Positions 1-5,175 of a DNA stretch of 5,524 bases are shown in pieces (within the stretch, counting starts at the first letter, position 1; each line of letters begins with the position of its first letter). The DNA comes from Candidatus Latescibacterota bacterium (lineage in GTDB: Bacteria > Latescibacterota > UBA2968 > GCA-2709665), in NCBI GenBank assembly GCA_030746455.1, contig JASLMQ010000726.1, positions 1 through 5,524 of the forward strand. The letters run 5' to 3'. The notes below the pieces were generated by a model. It was not told where the DNA came from. It searched no databases and saw only the letters and a list, made by a program, of their open reading frames with translations. Position numbers and translations under genes: made by a program.

Positions 1-737
1 ACCACGACCCAGTCGCGCGGCAGAAACCGGTAGCCCAGCACCCGTTCGTCCTCGAATCCCCCCGGGTCAACAACGTAGACCTCTCCAGTGTCTTCCTCGG
101 CCGCGTCCGGCTCGAAGTCGCCCTTCACCACCGCGATCTCATCGTAGCCCACGTAGCCCGCGTAGCGTCCCCTTCCGGGCGGATAGGTGCGGACCATCAC
201 GTAGCGTCCCTTCGCCCGGATGGGCCCTGAACTGAACTTCATGACGCCAGAATAGTGCGACTTGAGCGCCGCCTCGGTTCCGTCCCACTCGACCGGGTCC
301 TCCGGGTTCACGAACGCCCCGACCTTTCGGAAGGTGACCGCGTCGTCGCTCACGAAGTAGACTTCGCGCCGCGGCTGCAGCACCATAGGCGCACGCGATC
401 CGTGCCGGGTCGTGATCTCGCCGATCGGGTGGACGGCCCCGAGGTCGATCGTGACCTCCGCGGGATCCTCGAACATTGAGACGCACTTCTCCGAGGACCA
501 GAAGTAGGGGGTCTCGCGGATCTCCCCGTCCGTGAGGATCCTGGAGTGGTCCGGAATGGCCCCAGTCTTCTTGACCACCAGGGACTCCCACTTCTTGGAT
601 GGCAGACCGTTGAGCGTATACGGCTTGCCCAACGCGAGATTCTCTGCACCGGGGGCATCTGCAGGATCCCCGCAGGTCCACCCAAAGACCAGGATCAGCG
701 CAACCGCCCGGATCAGCCCGGTATCTGTTCGCGTCAC
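1..737 (-). CDS. Exported F5/8 type C (discoidin-like) domain protein, partial
   Basis: The frame reads from a GTG at 737 to the window edge, giving 245 residues with the 3' end missing. The start is set by a near-perfect Shine-Dalgarno AAGGAGGT at 754-747, nine bases upstream. Residues 1-22 look like a signal peptide: Arg3 and Arg10, then a hydrophobic run AVALILVFGWT. Cys22 could be lipidated, but FGWTC is a poor lipobox; an ADA motif at 26-28 is an alternative cleavage site, though Pro follows it. Residues 33-205 resemble an F5/8C beta-sandwich: the opening NLALGKPYTLN (33-43), LTDGE (68-72), VTIDLGAVHPIGEI (95-108), VYFVSDDAVTF (126-136), and the closing GRYVMVR...YVGYDEIAVV (177-204). 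Such domains usually bind glycans and are often joined to glycoside hydrolases or other catalytic modules. The part after residue 205 is acidic and continues out of the window, so the full function is unknown. It is transcribed divergently from the toxin-antitoxin operon. Confidence 0.75.
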   Translation of the reverse strand, partial: MTRTDTGLIRAVALILVFGWTCGDPADAPGAENLALGKPYTLNGLPSKKWESLVVKKTGAIPDHSRILTDGEIRETPYFWSSEKCVSMFEDPAEVTIDLGAVHPIGEITTRHGSRAPMVLQPRREVYFVSDDAVTFRKVGAFVNPEDPVEWDGTEAALKSHYSGVMKFSSGPIRAKGRYVMVRTYPPGRGRYAGYVGYDEIAVVKGDFEPDAAEEDTGEVYVVDPGGFEDERVLGYRFLPRDWVV

Positions 738-851
738 AGGCCGGTAACCTCCTTCGGTTGGCCCTCGTTCCACCCGTCCTGGGCTTCGTCTCTCGAGACT
801 TCGGGGCCCAGGCGTGTTTGCGCCAAGCGCCCACGGAGTCGCCGTGAGCAC

Positions 852-880
852 TTGACAAGGAATTCTCGTTGGAGTATAAT
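852..880 (+). promoter_or_regulatory. Perfect consensus sigma70 promoter of the toxin-antitoxin operon
   Basis: The -35 is TTGACA (852-857) and the -10 is TATAAT (875-880), separated by exactly 17 bases, so all twelve consensus positions match. Transcription should start near 887, leaving a leader of about 64 bases before the antitoxin start. Such a strong promoter would need tight repression, which fits the palindrome over the -10. Confidence 0.85.
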
Positions 881-908
881 TATACCAGTATCCAAGGTAT
901 GAGAGTAT
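874..908. promoter_or_regulatory. Probable autoregulatory operator (palindrome and GTAT half-sites)
   Basis: GTATAATTATAC (874-885) is a perfect 12-bp palindrome containing the whole -10 element. It is followed by an inverted repeat ATACC (882-886) / GGTAT (896-900). GTAT recurs at 874, 888, 897 and 905, and ATAC at 882. Ribbon-helix-helix antitoxins typically bind short repeated half-sites over their own promoter, so this is the likely operator. That binding is inferred. Confidence 0.6.
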
Positions 909-950
909 TCCGGCGTTGGCAAGACACTGCATCAAGCAAGTGAGGGCCAT

Positions 951-1181
951 ATGAAGGTTAAAACCTCCGTTACACTGTCCAAGGACCTTGTCCGCGAGAT
1001 GGACAAGCTGTCCGATCAGTTCGGCAATCGGTCGGCCTTCGTCGAACACGCCATCCGCACGTTTCTGGCCAGTATCGAAAGGCAGGCTCGCGACGCCAGA
1101 GATCTACAAATCCTCAACGAGCAGGCCGACGCGCTCAACGCGGAGGCAGAGGATGTGCTCCGCTATCAGGCTGAACTATGA
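951..1181 (+). CDS. Ribbon-helix-helix antitoxin of a MazF-type module
   Basis: This 76-residue protein has a CopG/MetJ-like ribbon-helix-helix fold: a basic N-terminal strand [12 protein letters not shown] (2-13), a first helix (about 14-23), a turn at GNRS (25-28), and a second helix [14 protein letters not shown] (29-42). In this fold the N-terminal strands of a dimer insert into the DNA major groove. The C-terminal part (43-76), ending [10 protein letters not shown], is acidic and helical and is the likely toxin-binding segment. The start ATG follows GAGGG (942-946) by only four bases, a short spacing. The stop overlaps the toxin start (ATGA, 1178-1181), so the two are probably translationally coupled. 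It is expected to neutralise the toxin and repress the operon. It is not the AbrB-like MazE fold, so I give no mazE symbol. Confidence 0.85.
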   Translation: MKVKTSVTLSKDLVREMDKLSDQFGNRSAFVEHAIRTFLASIERQARDARDLQILNEQADALNAEAEDVLRYQAEL

Positions 1182-1516
1182 GACGTGGTGAGCTCTACCG
1201 CGTACACAAGGGGTCGCCACACGATCCGAGAAGCTACGGAGTCTTCGTGGTCGTCAGTCGGCAGGCGCTCCTGGACTCGCGCTACTCCACGGCCATCTGC
1301 GCGCCGGTCTACTCCACATTCAATGGCCTCTCCACTCAGGTGCCTCTTGGTGTTGACGAAGGCCTCAAACACGAGAGCAGCGTGCACTGTGACGAACTCA
1401 TCAGCATCCCCAAAGCGTCGCTCACCCACTTCGTTGGGGCACTCCCACCTGCGAAACTCCAGGCCCTGAGCCGCGCCCTATCAATCGCTCTCGCCCTGGA
1501 CCAACCCGCCAACTAG
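1178..1516 (+). CDS. mazF: MazF/PemK-family toxin (predicted mRNA endoribonuclease)
   Basis: At 112 residues this is the usual MazF size. The PemK/MazF SH3-like barrel is visible as RRGELYRV (2-9), the strand VFVVVS (22-27), [11 protein letters not shown] (37-47), LSTQVPLG (51-58), [13 protein letters not shown] (67-79), and [20 protein letters not shown] (86-105). Family members cleave RNA at short motifs and halt translation. Ser46 or Thr47 lies near the position of the catalytic Thr of E. coli MazF. The catalytic Arg, found in an RP motif just before the VVLS-like strand, appears to be Gly21, with Arg18 nearby. The target motif cannot be read from sequence. The gene overlaps the antitoxin by four bases and has no separate promoter that I can see. 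Family membership is secure; nuclease activity is inferred. Confidence 0.87.
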   Translation: MRRGELYRVHKGSPHDPRSYGVFVVVSRQALLDSRYSTAICAPVYSTFNGLSTQVPLGVDEGLKHESSVHCDELISIPKASLTHFVGALPPAKLQALSRALSIALALDQPAN

Positions 1517-1530
1517 CACGCTGACCACCC

Positions 1531-1594
1531 CGTGTCGGGCGACACGCCGTACGCAACCACTGGCAGGATCCGCGGACCCCCTGTGGTCCCGCGG
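1531..1594. terminator. Two hairpins between convergent genes, possible weak terminator
   Basis: CGTGTC (1531-1536) pairs perfectly with GACACG (1541-1546) around a GGGC loop. CCGCGGACC (1570-1578) pairs with GGTCCCGCGG (1585-1594), nine pairs with one bulged C and a six-base loop. The second stem is followed on the plus strand by a pyrimidine-rich stretch with only TTT. Neither strand has a proper T-tract, so the position between convergent genes is the main argument for termination. Confidence 0.4.
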
Positions 1595-1608
1595 CACGGG
1601 TTTCCCCC

Positions 1609-2715
1609 TTACCCTTCCACGTCCCAGTCACGCGCGAGCGGCAGGCTTTCGTCCAAGGCCGGGCCGCAATAGTCCCAGTACTCCTCGGCAAGCGGAAGCT
1701 CGATCCACGTTCGCCTCTCGTGGGAGAGGTAGGCCCCCAGGGCCCACTCGATGTTCTGCAGGCCATCGTCGCCCGTTACCGAGGGCTCTGTGTCCTCCTC
1801 GATGGCCTCGCGGAGTTCCCGGTGGAGTCGCTCCCACGGCCCTTCGTCTGTCAGGTCCGCGTCGGGCTGAACGTCGCGATAGCTGTCGTCACCCGCCCGC
1901 CTGATGGCCACGGCATCCGGGAAGTAGAAGGCCTCCAGGATGCCATGCGTACCGTAGATCGTGAACCCCGTGTTCCGCGACCGGATCTGAGCGTGCAGCC
2001 CATAGTGCGCGATGGTGACCACGATCCCCGACTCGGTGAGGGCCGTGATGACATACTGGTCCTCGGGAGCCCGGCCCTCGCTGTAGCGGTTCCCGATGTG
2101 GGCGCTCACACGCGCGAAGCCCTCTCCACAAAGATATCTAGCCGTGTCCGCGTAGTGGCACCCGAAATTCATCACGATCCCGTGGCCACGCGCCCCGGCC
2201 TTGATTCCCCAGAAGGTAGGTCGAACCGCATCGGGCAGAGACGCCCGGTTGGGGAAGGCCCCGTCGACGGCCACGATATCGCCGATCTCCCCGGCCGCGA
2301 TGAGGCGCCGCGCCTGTGCGAACGCTGGGAAGTAGCGGGTGTTGTGACCGATCATCAGCTTGACACCGTTCTCCTCCGCAACCGCGATCATCTCCCTCGC
2401 TTCGTTCACCGACCCCGCCATCACCTTCTCGCAGTAGATGTGCTTGCCCGCATTCGCGGCGGCCACGGTTGTCTGGGCGTGAAGCTGGGACGGAAGGCAG
2501 ATCACGACCACCTCGACACCGTCGTCCGCCAGCAGGTCGTCGACGTCGCCGTAGACCACCGGACGCGAAGGATGCTTCCCAGCCATCTGCTTCGCCCGCT
2601 CGACCTGTTTGTCCACCACGGCGGCCAGTCGCATCCCGGCACCCTGTTCGACCGCATCCAGGTGGCGGTCGCTCACATTGCCGCAGCCGATCACACCGTA
2701 GCCAAGCGTCTTCAC
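1609..2715 (-). CDS. Gfo/Idh/MocA-family NAD(P)-dependent oxidoreductase
   Basis: This 368-residue protein has the two-domain layout of the family, which oxidises or reduces hydroxyls of sugars, inositols and related compounds. The Rossmann domain opens with YGVIGCGNVS (6-15). Asp35 at the end of the second strand suggests NAD(H) preference. CLPSQLHA (73-80) and HIYCEKV (92-98) follow; the usual EKP is EKV here, with Lys97 kept. The C-terminal domain carries GCHYADTARYLCG (185-197), giving the GxHxxD motif with His187 and Asp190. The GTG at 2715 is chosen because AAGGAG (2728-2723) lies seven bases upstream and the protein then begins directly at the Rossmann strand. An in-frame ATG at 2769 would add 18 unrelated residues. 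It stands 146 bases downstream of the DedA gene, in the same direction. The substrate cannot be told. Confidence 0.88.
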   Translation of the reverse strand: MKTLGYGVIGCGNVSDRHLDAVEQGAGMRLAAVVDKQVERAKQMAGKHPSRPVVYGDVDDLLADDGVEVVVICLPSQLHAQTTVAAANAGKHIYCEKVMAGSVNEAREMIAVAEENGVKLMIGHNTRYFPAFAQARRLIAAGEIGDIVAVDGAFPNRASLPDAVRPTFWGIKAGARGHGIVMNFGCHYADTARYLCGEGFARVSAHIGNRYSEGRAPEDQYVITALTESGIVVTIAHYGLHAQIRSRNTGFTIYGTHGILEAFYFPDAVAIRRAGDDSYRDVQPDADLTDEGPWERLHRELREAIEEDTEPSVTGDDGLQNIEWALGAYLSHERRTWIELPLAEEYWDYCGPALDESLPLARDWDVEG

Positions 2716-2861
2716 CCTGCAGCTCCTTCCTCGGTATTCGGAGTACGTCGCCTTCTGGTAGGTGCGCATTCCAGCAAGGCGCCAGGGTAGACACGATATC
2801 CATAGGGAGAGAGAAACGTGGCGGGTTGGGAGGGGCGGTAGGGGGAATCCGGATGCGCGGT

Positions 2862-3449
2862 CTATCGGTCCATCACGAGCTTGACGACGACGAAGCCGCC
2901 GACCAGAAACACGACGAAGAGGATGGACAGGATGTTGAGATAGCGGTCGATGGTGCGTTTGATTGTGGGACCGAAGATGCGGATCAGCACACCCACGAGG
3001 AAGAACCGGCCCGACCGTCCCACCAGGGACGCGGCCACGAGTGTGACCAGCGGGATCCGGAACACGCCGGCGGCAATGGTGAAGACCTTGTACGGGATGG
3101 GCGTGAACCCCGCGATGGCCACCGCCACGAAGGCGTTGGCTTGGTACTGGCTCCCCACGTAGTCGAACTCGTCAGAGACGCCGTAGAACTCGATAATGTG
3201 ACGGCCCATCAGCTCGTAGAACTCGAGCCCGATCAGATAGCCGATCATCCCGCCCAGAACCGAGCCCCCTGTGCACACGCCGGCATAGAAAAGGGCCCGG
3301 CGAGGTTTGGCAATCGCCAGGGCCATAAGCAGAATATCCGGAGGTATCGGAAAGAACGAGGACTCGGCCAGCGCCAGCAGGAATAGCGCAGGTGTCCCGT
3401 AGGGGCTGTCCGCCCACCCCATCACCCAGTCGTACAACCGCTTCAGCAT
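2862..3449 (-). CDS. DedA/VTT-family inner-membrane protein
   Basis: This 195-residue protein is very hydrophobic. It has a likely re-entrant segment ALAESSFFPIPPDILLMAL (26-44), a helix around 53-75, a second re-entrant or helical region with the motif GFTPIPYKVFTIAAG (114-128), a helix around 133-158 with GRSGRFF (144-150), and a C-terminal helix (171-192). Glu29, Asp38, the PIPYK motif and the later arginines match conserved polar positions of the DedA/SNARE-associated (VTT) family. Members are linked to lipid scrambling or flipping and membrane homeostasis; the role of this one is inferred only at family level. The ATG at 3449 has AGGGG (3460-3456) six bases upstream. The ATG at 3455 directly abuts that site and is less likely. 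It follows the PilZ gene by 25 bases, probably in the same transcript. Confidence 0.85.
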   Translation of the reverse strand: MLKRLYDWVMGWADSPYGTPALFLLALAESSFFPIPPDILLMALAIAKPRRALFYAGVCTGGSVLGGMIGYLIGLEFYELMGRHIIEFYGVSDEFDYVGSQYQANAFVAVAIAGFTPIPYKVFTIAAGVFRIPLVTLVAASLVGRSGRFFLVGVLIRIFGPTIKRTIDRYLNILSILFVVFLVGGFVVVKLVMDR

Positions 3450-3474
3450 CCCCATCCCCTATCGAGCCGCCAGA

Positions 3475-3852
3475 TCAGGCCTCATCCGAGTCGGATCGCT
3501 CGACGAATTCCCGAAGCCGGTCGTGGGCATCTTCCTCGTAGTGCAGGAATTGCCATCCGCAGACCGTTCCACCGTCCGAGGCATTGTAGGCCCAAACCAG
3601 GCGGGACTGCACCGCTACGGGGTCACCCTCGGGATCAAGCCGGATTTCCTGGGGAACCAGCTCGCGGTGTCCGATCAAACCGGCGATGTCGGCGCGTTGG
3701 AATCGGAGACGGATCCCGGTTTCGCTCACGTCCTCGGTTTCACCGGTGTGGGGCTGGCCGTCACAGTCCAAAGTGTCCACAACCAGGGCGGTGGGCACCC
3801 GTGTGGATGCCTCCCTCTGGTTCCAGAGCCTCCCGAGCCATTTGCGCAGCAT
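3475..3852 (-). CDS. PilZ-domain protein, putative c-di-GMP effector
   Basis: With the ATG at 3852 the product is 125 residues, a normal size for a single PilZ domain. An N-terminal basic amphipathic stretch MLRKWLGRLWNQR (1-13) precedes the domain: TRVPTALVV (17-25), the DVSETGIRLRF motif (41-51) matching [D/N]xSxxG, VAVQSRLVWAYN (79-90), and VCGWQFLHY (97-105). The RxxxR c-di-GMP motif is not exact; Arg13 and Arg18 are spaced RxxxxR, so ligand binding is uncertain. The start is supported by GAGGA (3865-3861) eight bases upstream. A TTG at 3972 would extend the frame by 40 residues, but that TTG is part of a TTGACA -35 element. It lies just upstream of the DedA gene and is divergent from the receiver-domain gene. 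Confidence 0.72.
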   Translation of the reverse strand: MLRKWLGRLWNQREASTRVPTALVVDTLDCDGQPHTGETEDVSETGIRLRFQRADIAGLIGHRELVPQEIRLDPEGDPVAVQSRLVWAYNASDGGTVCGWQFLHYEEDAHDRLREFVERSDSDEA

Positions 3853-3942
3853 GTGTGCGGTCCTCGCGATTCCGGGTGAGCGGACGACACGGCCGCGCTT
3901 CCCGCGGCAGGTCGAGGGGGCTAGCAGACGTCGAGCACGACC

Positions 3943-3972
3943 AATGTAGCGCGAAGCGCCCTGAACTGTCAA
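3943..3972 (-). promoter_or_regulatory. Probable sigma70 promoter of the PilZ-DedA operon
   Basis: On the minus strand TTGACA (3972-3967) is followed after 18 bases by TACATT (3948-3943), a 4/6 match to the -10 consensus. Transcription would begin near 3936, giving a leader of about 84 bases before the PilZ ATG. A short inverted repeat GCGC-GAA-GCGC (3949-3959) lies in the spacer. Confidence 0.5.
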
Positions 3973-4053
3973 GCTCTAACGGAGACCGCCGATCTAGTTA
4001 AGATATACATGGCCGTTTTCCGCCACACCCGACCCGGTATAGATAGAGACGAC

Positions 4054-4094
4054 GGCCCCCGCACCGGGAGCGGCCCGCGCCGCCGGCTGCGGCC
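4054..4094. other. GC-rich, self-complementary stretch in divergent spacer
   Basis: This stretch is almost pure G and C between AT-richer flanks. It holds a CCCG-CAC-CGGG hairpin (4058-4068) and GGCC arms at 4072-4075 and 4091-4094 that can form a bulged six-pair stem. I find no convincing gene in the 3973-4245 spacer, and no promoter or terminator tied to this structure. Confidence 0.25.
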
Positions 4095-4149
4095 TATGCA
4101 CAGAAAGCCAATATTAACACCAGGGTATACTGAATAATCCCCGGGCGCA

Positions 4150-4158
4150 TTATCCACA
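4150..4158 (+). promoter_or_regulatory. Perfect DnaA-box 9-mer TTATCCACA
   Basis: TTATCCACA matches the classical strong DnaA box at all nine positions. CTATGCACA at 4094-4102 differs from TTATNCACA only at the first base. The perfect site abuts the -35 element of the downstream promoter, so DnaA could influence that promoter. Binding is not demonstrated and a chance match is possible. Confidence 0.4.
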
Positions 4159-4186
4159 AGACATCTGGCACGGTACATGCTAAAAT
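4158..4186 (+). promoter_or_regulatory. Promoter of the receiver-domain gene: overlapping sigma54-like and sigma70-like elements
   Basis: Sigma54 reading: CTGGCACGG (4165-4173), TAC, ATGCT (4177-4181), with GG at 4167-4168 and GC at 4179-4180 ten bases apart. Only one specified base differs from YTGGCACGrNNNTTGCW. Sigma70 reading: AAGACA (4158-4163), 17 bases, then TAAAAT (4181-4186) with an extended -10 TGC. Both predict a start near 4192. Which is used cannot be decided here. Confidence 0.6.
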
Positions 4187-4248
4187 CACTTGCGACGGAG
4201 ATATCGAACTCGCGCGATGCGCACACTTAGCCGTACGGAGCACAGATG

Positions 4249-5082
4249 ATGGGAGGCAGCGCGACAGCGGTGGACAGTAAAAAGGTCCTGGTCATAGACG
4301 ATGACGCGGCGATCGTGAAGCTCGTCGAGCAGACCCTCAAGCTTCGGAACTACCAGACGGTCACGGCAACCCAGTGGACAGAGGCGATCGGAGCTTTAGA
4401 TAGGGAACGCCCGGACGTGGTGCTCCTGGATCTCAAGATGCCGACGGTCAACGGCGATTCCCTGCTCGAATTCATGCGTGAGCAAGGCTACGAGACGCCC
4501 GTCATCGTGGTCTCGGCCCATCTCACCGGGGAGGTCGCATCCCGCCTGGAGCAGTTCGGCGTGCACGCCTTCGTGTGGAAGCCGTTCAAGATCACTGATC
4601 TGCTCGAAGAGGTCGAGAAGGCCGTCAGCAACGACGTCGAGCAGCGTCTCGAGGGTCCTCGACCCTTGGAGGAATCCGATCCCGATTCACACGGGGCCGG
4701 CGAAGACGGCAAGGAGAGCACCGCCGAGAAGCCGGACGTGCCCGCCAAAGAGACCTTGGGCCTACCGGGCCCCCGGGCCGGCGAGCCAGACCCGGTTGTA
4801 GACCCGGTAGCGAGCACCGATTCGCACGACTGGGTACGGCACGCTCCCCGCGGCCACCGGACCAGGCGCAAGAACACGAGCCGTCACGCACGTCGGAAGA
4901 CCTGGATATACCTGGGGGTGATCACAGTCGCCTGCCTGGTTCTCGCCTCGTCCATCGCCCTGACCCAGCACTACTTCTCGAGCGTGGACGCCAAGGAGAA
5001 GATCCGCCAGTCCCTCCAGGACCAGATCGTTAAGGACATGGTGCGCCAGAAGCTGCTTGAGGAGTCTCGAGACGCGAGGTAA
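4249..5082 (+). CDS. Receiver-domain protein with C-terminal transmembrane anchor
   Basis: The product is 277 residues from the ATG at 4249, which lies eight bases after ACGGAG (4235-4240); the ATG at 4246 adds one Met. Positions below count from 4249. Residues 11-128 form a CheY-like receiver: VLVIDDD (13-19) with the acidic pocket, VVLLDLKMP (57-65) with phosphoacceptor Asp61, VIVVSAH (85-91) with switch Ser89, and FVWKPF (108-113) with Lys111. Residues 129-196 are an acidic, proline-rich linker likely to be disordered. Residues 197-217 are strongly basic (RTRRK, RHARRK). WIYLGVITVACLVLASSIAL (219-238) is one membrane helix, ending in a charged, probably helical tail (244-277). By the positive-inside rule the receiver is cytoplasmic and the tail lies across the membrane. 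There is no DNA-binding or enzymatic output domain and no adjacent kinase. The fold is secure; the role is unknown. Confidence 0.82.
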   Translation: MGGSATAVDSKKVLVIDDDAAIVKLVEQTLKLRNYQTVTATQWTEAIGALDRERPDVVLLDLKMPTVNGDSLLEFMREQGYETPVIVVSAHLTGEVASRLEQFGVHAFVWKPFKITDLLEEVEKAVSNDVEQRLEGPRPLEESDPDSHGAGEDGKESTAEKPDVPAKETLGLPGPRAGEPDPVVDPVASTDSHDWVRHAPRGHRTRRKNTSRHARRKTWIYLGVITVACLVLASSIALTQHYFSSVDAKEKIRQSLQDQIVKDMVRQKLLEESRDAR

Positions 5083-5112
5083 TCGGACCCGAGACCCAAG
5101 AGAGTGATAGGC

Positions 5113-5155
5113 ACAAAAAATCCCTGCAGGCCGGCCTTGGCCCGCAGGGATTTCG
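5113..5155. terminator. Strong bidirectional Rho-independent terminator
   Basis: AAATCCCTGC (5118-5127) pairs perfectly with GCAGGGATTT (5144-5153). Inside, after one A/C mismatch, GGCC (5129-5132) pairs with GGCC (5139-5142) around a six-base loop. On the minus strand the stem runs into six T residues (5120-5115), a classic terminator for the HU gene. On the plus strand a weaker T-containing tail (TTTCGTTGT) can serve the receiver gene. It sits between the two convergent genes. Confidence 0.88.
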
Positions 5156-5175
5156 TTGTACGGTTCGGCGAAGCC

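Noticed and set aside
139..858. 239-codon open frame on the minus strand
   Set aside because: It is a shadow frame over the F5/8C-like gene: its translation is low-complexity Arg/Gly-rich, while the frame starting at 737 has a strong ribosome-binding site, a signal peptide and domain motifs.
879..907. Minus-strand promoter for the F5/8C-like gene from the palindromic TATAAT
   Set aside because: The palindrome gives a TATAAT on the minus strand (884-879), but no hexamer resembling TTGACA lies 16-18 bases upstream.
734..922. 62-codon minus-strand frame ending at the start of the F5/8C-like gene
   Set aside because: It starts with TTG without a ribosome-binding site and runs through the toxin-antitoxin promoter and operator; the product has no recognisable features.
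2716..2769. N-terminal extension of the oxidoreductase from the ATG at 2769
   Set aside because: The GTG at 2715 has AAGGAG seven bases upstream and starts right at the Rossmann strand; the extra 18 residues match nothing in the family.
1720..2790. 356-codon open frame on the plus strand
   Set aside because: Antisense to the oxidoreductase, whose motifs are unmistakable. Long antisense frames are common in GC-rich genes, and no family is recognisable here.
2469..3386. 305-codon open frame on the plus strand
   Set aside because: It spans the oxidoreductase, the spacer and the DedA gene antisense. The product is rich in Arg, Asp and His with no domain, so it is a shadow.
3853..3972. 40-residue N-terminal extension of the PilZ protein from a TTG start
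   Set aside because: The TTG is part of a TTGACA -35 element, the extension is Arg-rich with no domain, and the ATG at 3852 has its own ribosome-binding site.
3969..4226. 85-codon minus-strand frame in the divergent spacer
   Set aside because: It covers the receiver-gene promoter and the DnaA box, lacks a convincing ribosome-binding site, and resembles no family.
3973..4245. Possible replication origin
   Set aside because: There is only one perfect DnaA box and one near-match, with no cluster of boxes and no adjacent dnaA, dnaN or similar gene, so a regulatory site or chance is more likely.
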